From assembly GCA_021772845.1 (NCBI GenBank), contig JAJFLF010000049.1, positions 1 through 15,546 on the forward strand: a DNA stretch of 15,546 nucleotides, written 5' to 3'. The DNA is from Mariprofundus sp. (GTDB lineage: Bacteria > Pseudomonadota > Zetaproteobacteria > Mariprofundales > Mariprofundaceae). Numbering within the stretch: position 1 is the stretch's first letter; each line of letters begins with the position of its first letter. The notes beneath the pieces are model-generated. The model did no database searches and was not told where the DNA came from. It was given only the letters and a program-made list of their open reading frames with translations. The translations under genes and the position numbers were made by a program. Positions 1 to 8,735 of this stretch are shown in pieces.

Positions 1-1343
1 ATCAGCGGTAGAAAAGCGACGATGGTAGTTAATACGGTAGCTGTAACAGGACCGATCAACTCATAGGTACCTTCAATGGCAGCCTGCTCAGGGGTCAAAC
101 CACGCTCCATATGATAGGTGGCATTTTCACCGATAATAATCGCATCATCGACCATCAGACCGAGTACCATGATAAAACCAAACATCACCAGCAGATTGAG
201 TGTGATGCCTGCAGCATAGAGCACAGCAATGCCGGAGAAGAAGATAATCGGCAGTCCCCAGGCGGTGGTCAGTGCAACAGCCGGGCGCAGAAACAGCATC
301 AATAACAGTAGCACCAGTGCCAGACCGATCATGCCGTTATTGGTTAATACGCCGAGGCGCAAACGGGTGACAGTGGAGAGATCGTTATATGCACTGACAT
401 GTACTTGCTCACCATATTTTTCAGGGATGGTATCCAGATAACTGCGAACACTGTCTACCAGCGTGATAATATCTGTATCACCTGTCTTCGTCACAATCAT
501 GCTGATAGCAGGGTCACCCTGTGCACCGACATAGCGGTAGGGGCGTTGCAGGGTCTCAGTGACTGCTGCGACATCTTTGAGAAACAGCGCCTGACCGAGC
601 TCATTGGAGCGCAATACCAAATTGCCGGCGTCTTCTGCCGAAGTGAACTCACCGGTAATGCGGATAATGCTTTGACCGTCCGGTGCTTTCAGGCGGCCAC
701 CGGGTGCATTGACGTTCCAGCCTTTGACCAGCGCCATGATATCATTGATCGATATCCGAGCCTGACGCATTTTGACCGGGTCAGGCACAATGCGGATCTC
801 CTCTTTGAGATCGCCCTGTACATGCACATTGGCTACGCCATCAATATCAAGCACATCATCTTCAATCTCATTGCTCAGATGTTTCAGTGCCAGCGGTGTG
901 AAATCACCAAAGATGGAGAAGGTGATCACAGGGGTCTGTTCAGATTTGATTTCCATGATGACCGGGTCCGCCGGCAGATCAACCGGCAGATCTGCGCGGT
1001 TAATGGCTTGCTGAATATCGGATACCAGTCGTGATCGATCTTTAAAGTTGGGGTCCACTTCAATGGTGATCTGCATGGTGCCGGAGAAGGCGGTGGAGCG
1101 CATCGCATTGATGCCATCAATGCCCTTTAACTCCTGCTCAATAGGAGCAACCATTAAGCGTTCGACTTCACGTGGCGCAGCACCCGGATATGCGCCTGTC
1201 ACCACTACGATATCAAAGTTAACGCTGGGGAACGCTTCACGCTGCATCTGCGTACCGGCATAGATGCCTGCTGCAAGCAGAAACAGCGAGATCAGATTAA
1301 CCAGTACACCACGTTTAACAAAAAAGGCGATGACATTTTTCAT
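1..1343 (-). CDS. RND efflux pump, inner-membrane subunit (N-terminal 447 codons; continues past the left edge)
   Basis: This is a proton-driven RND transporter of the AcrB/HAE-1 type. It would sit in the inner membrane and pass substrates to an outer-membrane channel. No stop codon occurs in the frame, so only the N-terminal half is present. Visible parts are TM1 (about residues 12-30), the periplasmic porter start with the family motif AYPGAAPREVE (51-61), and TM2-TM4 from about residue 335. The proton-relay pair in GLMVDDAIII is D399/D400, equivalent to AcrB D407/D408. The start is the ATG at 1343, which overlaps the TGA of the upstream channel gene as ATGA, with AGGA 9 nt before it. Translational coupling is therefore likely. 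The adaptor gene is not in the window and may lie further left. The family is certain from sequence; the substrate cannot be told. Confidence 0.93.
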   Translation of the reverse strand, partial: MKNVIAFFVKRGVLVNLISLFLLAAGIYAGTQMQREAFPSVNFDIVVVTGAYPGAAPREVERLMVAPIEQELKGIDGINAMRSTAFSGTMQITIEVDPNFKDRSRLVSDIQQAINRADLPVDLPADPVIMEIKSEQTPVITFSIFGDFTPLALKHLSNEIEDDVLDIDGVANVHVQGDLKEEIRIVPDPVKMRQARISINDIMALVKGWNVNAPGGRLKAPDGQSIIRITGEFTSAEDAGNLVLRSNELGQALFLKDVAAVTETLQRPYRYVGAQGDPAISMIVTKTGDTDIITLVDSVRSYLDTIPEKYGEQVHVSAYNDLSTVTRLRLGVLTNNGMIGLALVLLLLMLFLRPAVALTTAWGLPIIFFSGIAVLYAAGITLNLLVMFGFIMVLGLMVDDAIIIGENATYHMERGLTPEQAAIEGTYELIGPVTATVLTTIVAFLPL

Positions 1344-2839
1344 TGCACAGCATCCTGATGATCAAGCAGTGACTCACTCAGAGCAAGATCATTTAATAAT
1401 CGACCCTGCGCCCAGGCAAGCTGTTTTTCAGCCAGCTGCAGCGTGAGTTGTTGCAGTTCTGCATTAAGAGAGGCGTTCAGCAATTCCCCTTCAAATTGCA
1501 CCAGCGTGGCGGTATCGGATCGACCCTGACGATAACGTTTCATCTCTGCGTTGAATTTTCTTCGCTCAGCCGTCACCTGTTTTTTTGCGAAAGCCAGTGT
1601 GGGCAGTCCGGCACTGATAGCGCTGCTGGCAGAAGCGATATCATCATTGATCTGCTCTATCGTCTGGATGCGTTGGGCCAACAGACGCTGGCGATTGAGT
1701 TCTGCTTTACGAATAGCGGAATGGGTACTTTTTCTACCCAGCACATCACTTAACTCAAATGATAGAGAGGCATAATAACGCTGATCATTGGCTTCAAATC
1801 CACGTGTGATGCCTTTCACAAAACTGGTCGCCAGCGCACGCGTGCCCACTTCAGCGATTACATCGAGTTGCACCTGATCACTATCCAGCGCCATCAGCAG
1901 TTGCGCATTGGCAACTCTCATCTGTGCATTTAAATATTGTAGTTCAGGGCGCAGTTGTTGCGCCTGTTCGGTGGCATCTTCAATTGATGGAACTTTGATC
2001 TTGCTGTTGTTAAGCGGCTGGATAACGATCTCCTGGATGGAGGGGCGCAGCATCAATCGGTTCAGCATGCTCTGATCAGTGAAACGTTGTGCTTTGGCTT
2101 TTTGCAGACCTGTTCTACGTGCTGCCAGCAGAGCTTCGGCCTGCAAACGATCTGCTCTTTCAATCAGGCCAAACTGTTCGCGCGAGCGCTGGTAGTTCAA
2201 AAGCTTTTTGGCGCGTTTAACAGCCTGTTGTGCAATATTGATATTGATATCATCTGCCGCTAACTGATAAAAAGCACTGATCGCTTGCAGGCTCAAGATA
2301 TGCATGGTGACCAGGGACTGTTGCCGGGCTGCATCAACGCCTGCTTCTGCTGCAACGAGGGATTGTTGATAATCCGGGCGGTCTGCGCCTTTGAATATGG
2401 GATGGCGGTAACTGGCATTAATCTGATGGCGAAAAGATGGGTTAAAACGTGATAACTGTGCTGCGAGAGGGGAGTTATACGCGTTGCTGGTACGATTGTA
2501 AGTGAAGTTGGCGCCTAATGTACCACCTGTCGATAGCGGTTTGCTTATGCTGCCGGAGAGTTGACCAAGGCGTGTTTCACTGGCTTGAAAATCACTGGAG
2601 ACTGGAATTTTCTCTTCGCTGGCAATGAAGTTGGCCGACACGGTAGGGTCCAACATGCCCTCAACATTCAGGCTTTCTGTCAGGGCAATGCTACGATCAA
2701 TGCGGTTGAGCTGCAGATCGGGATGTTTGTCGATGATGGATTCAAGCACCTGTTTTAAACTTAATGCTTCAGCAGCGAATGCTGGGCCGGTGCTTAGCAA
2801 CAAACAGACGGCAGCAATCATTGTTCGGTGAAACAGCAT
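1340..2839 (-). CDS. TolC-like outer-membrane efflux channel
   Basis: This is an outer-membrane factor that forms the exit duct of an RND or type I export system. The 499-residue length fits the family. The signal peptide MLFHRTMIAAVCLLL... has a likely signal peptidase I site after AFA (residue 22). Both OEP repeats are visible; the second contains YRQGRSDTATLVQFEGELLNA, typical of the helical barrel. The frame is open up to 2878, but the ATG at 2839 is preferred because AAGGAAGG lies 8 nt before it and it gives a clean signal peptide. The protein has no lipobox, unlike the channel at 4120-5574. It is the first gene of an operon with the RND pump (ATGA overlap) and is divergent from marR. 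A channel-first order is less common than adaptor-pump-channel. Confidence 0.92.
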   Translation of the reverse strand: MLFHRTMIAAVCLLLSTGPAFAAEALSLKQVLESIIDKHPDLQLNRIDRSIALTESLNVEGMLDPTVSANFIASEEKIPVSSDFQASETRLGQLSGSISKPLSTGGTLGANFTYNRTSNAYNSPLAAQLSRFNPSFRHQINASYRHPIFKGADRPDYQQSLVAAEAGVDAARQQSLVTMHILSLQAISAFYQLAADDININIAQQAVKRAKKLLNYQRSREQFGLIERADRLQAEALLAARRTGLQKAKAQRFTDQSMLNRLMLRPSIQEIVIQPLNNSKIKVPSIEDATEQAQQLRPELQYLNAQMRVANAQLLMALDSDQVQLDVIAEVGTRALATSFVKGITRGFEANDQRYYASLSFELSDVLGRKSTHSAIRKAELNRQRLLAQRIQTIEQINDDIASASSAISAGLPTLAFAKKQVTAERRKFNAEMKRYRQGRSDTATLVQFEGELLNASLNAELQQLTLQLAEKQLAWAQGRLLNDLALSESLLDHQDAVQ

Positions 2840-2887
2840 AATCTGAACCTTCCTTATAATGGTGTTCTCTTTGCACAATCAAACTGA

Positions 2888-2916
2888 ATGATTTGCAAAT
2901 AGGTTGATGATGTCAA
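2888..2916 (-). promoter_or_regulatory. Probable sigma-70 promoter of the TolC-like/RND operon
   Basis: On the minus strand a perfect -35 TTGACA (2916-2911) is followed by a 17-nt spacer and a weaker -10 AATCAT (2893-2888, 4 of 6). Transcription would start about 40 nt before the channel ATG. The -35 lies inside the inverted repeat GTTGA-N5-TCAAC, so a bound MarR dimer would block it. Confidence 0.55.
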
Positions 2917-2942
2917 CTATTGATAATATCAACCAATATTGG
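2891..2942. promoter_or_regulatory. Cluster of palindromes between the divergent tolC-like and marR genes (candidate MarR operators)
   Basis: Four palindromes lie almost end to end: ATTTGCAAAT (2891-2900, perfect), GTTGA-N5-TCAAC (2903-2917), TTGAT-AAT-ATCAA (2920-2932) and CCAATATTGG (2933-2942, perfect). MarR-family dimers usually bind AT-rich inverted repeats of this size beside their own gene. A weak forward promoter TTGATG (2904-2909), 17 nt, TATCAA (2927-2932) would serve marR and overlaps the same sites, suggesting autoregulation. That these are the operators is inference. Confidence 0.6.
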
Positions 2943-2955
2943 CAGAGTTCACGCA

Positions 2956-3432
2956 ATGAAAACAGAGCTTCATATGCAACAAACAGAAGGCCTTGGTGCA
3001 ATCATGCCGCTTATTGGCTGTATGACCAGTCATGTGCGTTCGCATGTCAGCCGTATCTGCAAAGATGCCGGTTACAATATCACGCCGGAAGAAGCCGATA
3101 CACTGATGATTATCCGTCACTGTGATGGTTTGCCGCAATCGCAGCTGGCCATGATTCTTGGAAAAGACAAAGCTGCGATCACGCGTTTGATGAACGCATT
3201 GGTGAAAAGTGGTTTGGTAGGGCGCATTCAGGATCAACATGATCGCCGCATTATTCGTGCCCAGATCACGGACGAGGGTAAACAGGCTTTTATTCATGTC
3301 TGGCCAGAACTGAAGAAACTCAGTGATCAGGCACTGGCTGGTGTGTCGCTTCAGGATATCGCATCGATGCAGAAAACCCTGAACACCATCAATGCAAACC
3401 TGGGCGAACTGCGCTGTTTGCAGAACAGTTAA
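2956..3432 (+). CDS. MarR-family transcriptional regulator
   Basis: This is a winged-helix dimeric regulator of 158 residues from the ATG at 2956. The DNA-binding region reads SQLAMILGKDKAAITRLMNAL (helix-turn-helix) followed by LVKSGLVGRIQDQHDRRIIR (wing), with the conserved D-x-x-D-R-R pattern and the ITDEGK that follows it in this family. The start is uncertain. TTG codons at 2904 and 2920 also open the frame but lie inside the palindromes, and an ATG at 2974 is possible; no candidate has a strong Shine-Dalgarno. It is divergent from the TolC-like/RND operon, the usual layout for a MarR repressor of an efflux pump that is released when a phenolic or other drug-like ligand binds. The ligand is unknown. 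Confidence 0.93.
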   Translation: MKTELHMQQTEGLGAIMPLIGCMTSHVRSHVSRICKDAGYNITPEEADTLMIIRHCDGLPQSQLAMILGKDKAAITRLMNALVKSGLVGRIQDQHDRRIIRAQITDEGKQAFIHVWPELKKLSDQALAGVSLQDIASMQKTLNTINANLGELRCLQNS

Positions 3433-3443
3433 ACCAGTTTAAC
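3428..3443. repeat. Short inverted repeat at the end of marR
   Basis: GTTAAAC-CA-GTTTAAC is a perfect 7-bp inverted repeat containing the marR stop codon. No T-tract follows, so it is not a standard intrinsic terminator. It may protect the mRNA end or be chance. Confidence 0.35.
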
Positions 3444-3478
3444 AGTCCGTCTATAGATTCATCTTGTGTTAGAACCAG

Positions 3479-3851
3479 TTAATGCGGTGTGCAAAATGGA
3501 CATTTCACCAATGCGATATTCACGCATTTTGAGGCGGTTTCATTTTTAGTGTTGAGATGCTTATAACAAGGGAGCACTAAATTCTTGAGCATTGAAAGTA
3601 ATTCATCCTCACGAAACGGCTTGCTCAGGATATGGCATACCTCTCGTGTAGCGTATTCATGATGTAGAAGATCAGCATTTCCAGAAATAAAAATAATGAT
3701 TTGAAATGGGGACTTTTTTCGAACTTCAAGCGCTAAGTCATAACCGCTAATGCCAGGCATTGTTATATCACTAAGTACAGCGATTGGTTTTTCAAATTCA
3801 GGAGTGTTCAAATACTTCATCTATTTCATCATCATCAATTACATGCAGCAT
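3479..3851 (-). pseudogene. Stand-alone response-regulator receiver domain, broken by an internal deletion/frameshift
   Basis: A CheY-like receiver is recognisable in two frames. From an ATG at 3851 the sequence reads MLHVIDDDEIDEVFEH and stops at 3798; this is the beta-1 strand with the acidic Mg-binding residues. The rest continues in another frame from about 3820: MKYLNTPEFEKPIAVLSDITMPGISGYDL carries the phospho-acceptor Asp, IIIFISG the conserved Ser/Thr and ILSKPF the conserved Lys. Acidic cluster and phospho-Asp are only about 20 residues apart instead of the usual 45 or so. I infer loss of some 25 codons with a frame change, around the repeated GATGAA at about 3815-3830. A TAG immediately precedes the internal ATG at 3820 and no ribosome site is seen, so the second part is probably not translated. 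No output domain or kinase lies nearby. Confidence 0.7.
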
Positions 3852-3893
3852 CTTACTGGTATTAATAGCAGAGATTGTTGGAGATATAACCAT

Positions 3894-4119
3894 CTATTAT
3901 CTATGGATAGTTCATGCGAAGTACATTTCTGCTACATGCGTTTGAAATAGAAGCTCTGTTTTTGACCGCTAAATACCTGCGCATTGTGCTGTGTCTGAAC
4001 AGTTACTATTAGAATTTCGTTTGCTTTAAAGGCAGTTTATCAGCCAAAACTTGTGATGTTGTGTCCCCGAATATTATGCGGAAAATGGTTCATACCTGAC
4101 TCTGGCACAGGTTCAGCCC
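3894..4119. other. Intergenic stretch with no recognised gene
   Basis: No frame here has a coding look and no clear terminator was found. On the minus strand, just after the channel gene, a 5-bp stem ACCTG-N9-CAGGT (about 4090-4110) has no T-run. The end of the efflux operon transcript is therefore not marked in an obvious way. Confidence 0.5.
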
Positions 4120-5574
4120 CTATTTTGCGGATTCAAGCTCTGTTTTATCCTCGATGACTTTCCAGCCACCACCGAGTGATTTATAGAGTAGTGAGAGATA
4201 GGCGAGAATTCTGGTTTCGCTGTTGATGATGTCGTTGCGGGTAGTGATAAGTGAGCGCTCTGCATCAAGCACTACGAGCAGATCCTCTTCACCATACTGA
4301 TAACGTAGTTTGGCGATGTCGGCGGCTTGCTGGCGTGAATTCTCGGCGATGCGCAGCTGTTTTAAGGTTTGCCATTCCAGTCCATATCTGAGCAGTGCGG
4401 ATTCAGCATCTTCCAGCGCTAACAACACACTCTGTTCATAACGTGCCAGCGCTGCTTTAACTTCAAGATCGGCAATATCGATTTGGGCCGTCAGTGCACC
4501 ACCGGAATAGATCGACCAGTTGATTGCGGTCGCAATGGAGCTGGTCAGTGTGGATACTAAAAACAGATCAGAGAACACACGCGCGCTGCTGCCAACCGCA
4601 CCGGTTAGAGAGAAGCTGGGGAATCGATCTGCCTTGGCGATGCCGAGATTAGCGGTGGCTGCTGCCAGATCTCTTTCTGCCATTTGGATATCCGGACGAC
4701 GTTTGAGAATATCAGAGCGCAGTCCAACCGGTACCCGATCCGATGGCATGGCGACCGGCGCATGGTTTTCAAATCTGTGCAGATGTGTTTCCGGCGGCTG
4801 GCCGGTTAATACTGAAATGCGATAAATACGCGTGCTGATCTCTGCTTTGAGATTGGGGAGGCTGGCTTGAAGTGTTTCACGCTCACCCTGTGCACGCACC
4901 AGATCGAGTCTGGTACTCATGCCGCTCTCATTCTGAGCCTTGGCAATATCTTCAACACTTCTCAGCAGTTTGATGTCCTGTTCGGTGGTCTCTAACTGAC
5001 GCTGGAAACCACGCACTTCGAAATAGTTGCTGGCCACTTCAGCAATGATCGAAAGCAACAGGCCCTGATGCGTCGCTTCAATGGCGCCAACTTGAGCGGA
5101 TGCAGCATCAAACGCATGGCGGTTGCGACCAAAAAAATCCGGCTCCCAACTGGCGACAAGCTCACCACCAACACTGTTTCTGATGCCTGTTCTTGTACCA
5201 CCAAAGGCGGATTGATTACTGAAACGATTGCGACTGGCAGATGATTGCAGATCGAGGGTAGGTTTGAAACCGGCAGCAGCCAGACGTCGGTTTGCTTTGG
5301 CTTGTTCAATATTGGCCAGCGCTTCCGCCACATCACGGTTATGAAGGGTGGCTTCGTTGATGAGCTGGTTTAATAGATCATCATTCATCTGTTGCCACCA
5401 GATCGCGGCGCTCACTGCGCCTGTTTTTTGATCTGATGATTGTTCAGTTGTTGTTTTATCATGCCATGCTTCGTCAACATCCAGTGCCGGTTTGTTGTAA
5501 TCCACCTGAGTTGAACAGGCAGAGAGCAGTAGGGCGCTTAATAGCGTGCAGAGCATCGCGTGTGACTTGTTCAT
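4120..5574 (-). CDS. Outer-membrane efflux lipoprotein (NodT/OprM family)
   Basis: This is the outer-membrane channel of the complete tripartite pump, 484 residues. The signal peptide ends in a lipobox LLSAC, giving a lipidated Cys20 as in OprM. After it come the family start region YNKPALDVDEAWHD and two OEP repeats. Typical stretches are SWEPDFFGRNRHAFDAASA (about 140-160), RRPDIQMAERDLAAATANLGIAKA (about 290-315), and YQYGEEDLLVVLDAERSL near the C-terminus. Its ATG overlaps the pump stop codon as ATGA, with AGGGA 6 nt before the ATG, so it is translated in step with the pump. It is the last gene of the operon. It differs from the TolC-like gene at 1340-2839, which is not a lipoprotein; the two channels probably serve separate pumps. 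Confidence 0.95.
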   Translation of the reverse strand: MNKSHAMLCTLLSALLLSACSTQVDYNKPALDVDEAWHDKTTTEQSSDQKTGAVSAAIWWQQMNDDLLNQLINEATLHNRDVAEALANIEQAKANRRLAAAGFKPTLDLQSSASRNRFSNQSAFGGTRTGIRNSVGGELVASWEPDFFGRNRHAFDAASAQVGAIEATHQGLLLSIIAEVASNYFEVRGFQRQLETTEQDIKLLRSVEDIAKAQNESGMSTRLDLVRAQGERETLQASLPNLKAEISTRIYRISVLTGQPPETHLHRFENHAPVAMPSDRVPVGLRSDILKRRPDIQMAERDLAAATANLGIAKADRFPSFSLTGAVGSSARVFSDLFLVSTLTSSIATAINWSIYSGGALTAQIDIADLEVKAALARYEQSVLLALEDAESALLRYGLEWQTLKQLRIAENSRQQAADIAKLRYQYGEEDLLVVLDAERSLITTRNDIINSETRILAYLSLLYKSLGGGWKVIEDKTELESAK

Positions 5575-8500
5575 ACCTGATCCCTGTGTTGTTCGAGCTC
5601 AGTTTCGAGTTTGCGACCGGTAGTAAGCGGCGAGCTGGTGTGCTGTGACCAGAGGGCATACATGGATGGCACAATAAACAGCGTTAACAGCGTGGCAAGC
5701 AGTACACCTGCAAGGATGACAGTACCGATAACCAGCCGCGTTTCTGCCCCTGCACCGGATGAGAGAATCAAGGGTAGGGTGCCCATGGCCGTGGTCAGGG
5801 CGGTCATAATGATGGGGCGCAGGCGTTTACCCGAAGCCTGTAGAATTGCTGCTTGAAAGGGTGCACCCTGATCACGTAACTGATTGATAAATTCGACAAT
5901 CAAAATACCGTTTTTGGCTGCAATACCAATCAGAATAATCAGGCCGATCTGACTGTATATATTCAAACTCATACCGCTGAACCAGAGTGCGAGCAGAGCA
6001 CCAGTCATGGCAAGCGGTACGGTTAACATGATAATCAAGGGTTGAATGAAACTCTCAAATTGAGCCGCCAGCACCAGAAAGGTGATGATCAGCGCCAGTG
6101 CAAAGACAAAATACATTGATGAACCACCATCGATGAAATCAAGCGATGGCCCTTTATAATCGATAGAGGCGCCTGATGGCAGCTCTTCACGTACCATTGT
6201 CTCCAGATAGTTCAGCGCTTCACTGAGCGAATAACCATCGGCAAGCGAAGCATCGAGGGTAATAGCGCGCTGTTTATTGTAACGATTGAGTGTGCTGCTG
6301 GCGGCAAACTCATGGATTTCAACGAGATTAGAGAGCGCGATCAGTTCACCACTGCGCGCCGAGCGCACCCAGGTGTTGCTGATGTCATTCGGGCTCTGCT
6401 TGAGTGATTTTTCACTCTCCAGAATCACATCATACTCTCTGCCACGATCAATAAAGGTGGTGACCCGGCGTGTGCCCATCAATGTTTCAAGGGTATGATT
6501 AATCTCCTCAATCGTTACGCCGAGTGCATCGGCACGGTGACGTAGAATGGTGATACCAATTTGGGGCCGTGTTTCATGGTAATCATGATCGAGCCCCAAC
6601 AGACCTGCATTCTCAGATGCTTTGTCGAGCATGGTATCGCGCCAGAGGGCCAGATCATCATAGGTGGGGCCACCGAGCACAAATTGAACAGGCTTGGCCT
6701 CTCTGCCCCCGAAGGCCTGCCGCACTATACTGAATACGCGTACACCGGGCATATCGGCGGTAAGCTTTTTCACCTCTTTGATATAGTGCCAGATCGGTTT
6801 GCGCCCTGTACTCCAGTCGCTCAAAACAATAATGCCGCGTGCGGTACTGAAATCGCTGGTGGCACCAAATGCACCGGGTGCACGCATTAACAGGCGCTGG
6901 AACTCGCCACTATCGGCAAAGGGCATCAAACGCCGTTCAATCTCGTCCATGTGTTCACGCACATAATCATAGGATACCCCTTGCGGGCCTTTGATCATGA
7001 TATAAAACACGCCGCGATCCTCTTTGGGGGCTTGCTCTTTGGGCAGCTCCTGAATGAGGAAACCCGCTGCGATCATCATCAGGATCACGAATAGGACAGA
7101 CCACCATGGGCGAGAGATGCATTTTTTAAGTGCATGAAGATAGGTCCGGCGCAGGCGATCAAATCCTCTGTCGATCCTGGATGTGAATGATGATGCCCGT
7201 GAATGGGGCTTGAGCAGGGTGGAGGCGAGCATAGGTGAGAGGCTTAAGGCGACAAAACTGGAGAAGATGACAGCTGCGGTCATCACCAGTGCAAATTCAG
7301 CAAACAGGCGCCCGATATCTCCCTGCATAAAAAAGATAGGTACAAACACGGCCACCAATACAGCTGTTGTGGCCAGCACGGCAAAACCTACCTGACGTGT
7401 TCCACGAAACGCCGCCACCATTCTTGATTCACCAAGCTCCATGCGGCGATGAATATTTTCAATCACCACAATCGCATCATCCACCACCAGCCCAATGGCC
7501 AGAACCAGAGCCAGCAGTGTTAATAGATTAATGGTGAAACCGAAATAATAGAGTACGGAGAAAGAGGCAATCAACGCGATGGGTACGGTCAGCGCCGGGA
7601 TCAGCATGGCCCGAAAACTGCCTAAAAACAGATAGATAATGAGTGTTACCAGAAGTACTGCAATCAACAGGGTTTTGAATACCTCCTGAATGGAGCGCTC
7701 AATAAACAGACTGGAATCATAGCTCTGTTTGATCACCATATGATTGGGTAACACCGCATTGATACGCTGCATCTCATCCTTACCGAGTCTGGCTACATCG
7801 AGCGTATTGGCAGTGGATTGTTTGACCAGGCCAATGCCGACCATCGGTACACCATTACCACGCAGGGTGCTGCGCTTTTCAATCGCTGCTAACTCAATGC
7901 GAGCGATATCACCAAGCCGCACATAATCACCATGATCACCGTGCAGCAACACAAGCTTACGAAAATCATCAATATTCTGATAGCTGCGTAACAGACGTAC
8001 GGTGAAATCACGTTTCTTTGATTCAATGCTACCGGCAGGCAGTTCCACATTTTCTTGCCGTAAAACACGCTCTACATCGGTCACTGTCAGGTTAAAGGCC
8101 GCCAGTTTGTTGCGATCAAGCCAGATACGCAGTGCCTGCTGCTCGCCACCGCCAACAAATACGCGCGCCACACCATCCAGACTGGAGAAACGATCGGCGA
8201 CAAAGCGTTGGGCATAATCGGTGATCTCCATGATCGACATGCCGGAACCGGTCAGATTCAGCCACATGATCACCCGTTCATCGGCATCGGCTTTGCGAAT
8301 TTGAGGGGCAGTTACACCATCGGGGAGTTTACCTGCGATACGTGAAACACGATCGCGAATATCATTGGCGGCATCATCAATATCGCGGTCGATCTCAAAA
8401 CGAACGGAGATATCAGAGCGCCCATCCTGACTCTTTGAGCTGATGGCACGAATGCCTTCAATGCCGGCAATACGCTCTTCAATAATTTCGGTGATACGCG

Positions 8501-8681
8501 CTTCAACCACATTGGCCGAGGCGCCGGGATAGGCACTCATGATCGATACAACGGGTGGATCAATGTCCGGATATTCACGCAGAGGCAGGTTATTGAATGC
8601 GAGAACACCAAATACAATCAGCAGTAAATTCAGTACAAGCGCCAGTACAGGGCGGCGAACAGAGGTGTCAGATAACCACAT
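5571..8681 (-). CDS. RND multidrug efflux pump, inner-membrane subunit (HAE-1/AcrB family)
   Basis: This is a full-length 1036-residue proton/drug antiporter of the hydrophobe/amphiphile type, acting in the inner membrane as a trimer. TM1 is at about residues 10-30, followed by LPLREYPDIDPPVVSIMSAYPGAS. The first periplasmic porter region runs to about residue 335 and TM2-TM6 follow. TM4 holds GLVVDDAIVVIENIHRR with the relay pair D401/D402. The second half repeats the plan, with the TM10 lysine in AAKNGILIVEF. A Shine-Dalgarno AAAGGA lies about 8 nt before the ATG at 8681. It is preceded by the adaptor gene (54-nt gap) and overlaps the channel gene by 4 nt. The family is certain, but the substrate range cannot be inferred, and I see no close match to a named pump. 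Confidence 0.96.
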   Translation of the reverse strand: MWLSDTSVRRPVLALVLNLLLIVFGVLAFNNLPLREYPDIDPPVVSIMSAYPGASANVVEARITEIIEERIAGIEGIRAISSKSQDGRSDISVRFEIDRDIDDAANDIRDRVSRIAGKLPDGVTAPQIRKADADERVIMWLNLTGSGMSIMEITDYAQRFVADRFSSLDGVARVFVGGGEQQALRIWLDRNKLAAFNLTVTDVERVLRQENVELPAGSIESKKRDFTVRLLRSYQNIDDFRKLVLLHGDHGDYVRLGDIARIELAAIEKRSTLRGNGVPMVGIGLVKQSTANTLDVARLGKDEMQRINAVLPNHMVIKQSYDSSLFIERSIQEVFKTLLIAVLLVTLIIYLFLGSFRAMLIPALTVPIALIASFSVLYYFGFTINLLTLLALVLAIGLVVDDAIVVIENIHRRMELGESRMVAAFRGTRQVGFAVLATTAVLVAVFVPIFFMQGDIGRLFAEFALVMTAAVIFSSFVALSLSPMLASTLLKPHSRASSFTSRIDRGFDRLRRTYLHALKKCISRPWWSVLFVILMMIAAGFLIQELPKEQAPKEDRGVFYIMIKGPQGVSYDYVREHMDEIERRLMPFADSGEFQRLLMRAPGAFGATSDFSTARGIIVLSDWSTGRKPIWHYIKEVKKLTADMPGVRVFSIVRQAFGGREAKPVQFVLGGPTYDDLALWRDTMLDKASENAGLLGLDHDYHETRPQIGITILRHRADALGVTIEEINHTLETLMGTRRVTTFIDRGREYDVILESEKSLKQSPNDISNTWVRSARSGELIALSNLVEIHEFAASSTLNRYNKQRAITLDASLADGYSLSEALNYLETMVREELPSGASIDYKGPSLDFIDGGSSMYFVFALALIITFLVLAAQFESFIQPLIIMLTVPLAMTGALLALWFSGMSLNIYSQIGLIILIGIAAKNGILIVEFINQLRDQGAPFQAAILQASGKRLRPIIMTALTTAMGTLPLILSSGAGAETRLVIGTVILAGVLLATLLTLFIVPSMYALWSQHTSSPLTTGRKLETELEQHRDQV

Positions 8682-8735
8682 GTTTCTGATCCTTTAGATC
8701 TACTGGCTTAATGTTATGTCGCAATCTGTATCGCA

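Noticed and set aside
399..1034. Plus-strand open frame of 211 codons
   Set aside because: It lies opposite the RND pump gene, whose protein is clearly of that family; the plus-strand translation has no family features.
2929..3297. Minus-strand open frame over marR
   Set aside because: It is antisense to a well-supported MarR winged-helix gene, and its product has no recognisable features.
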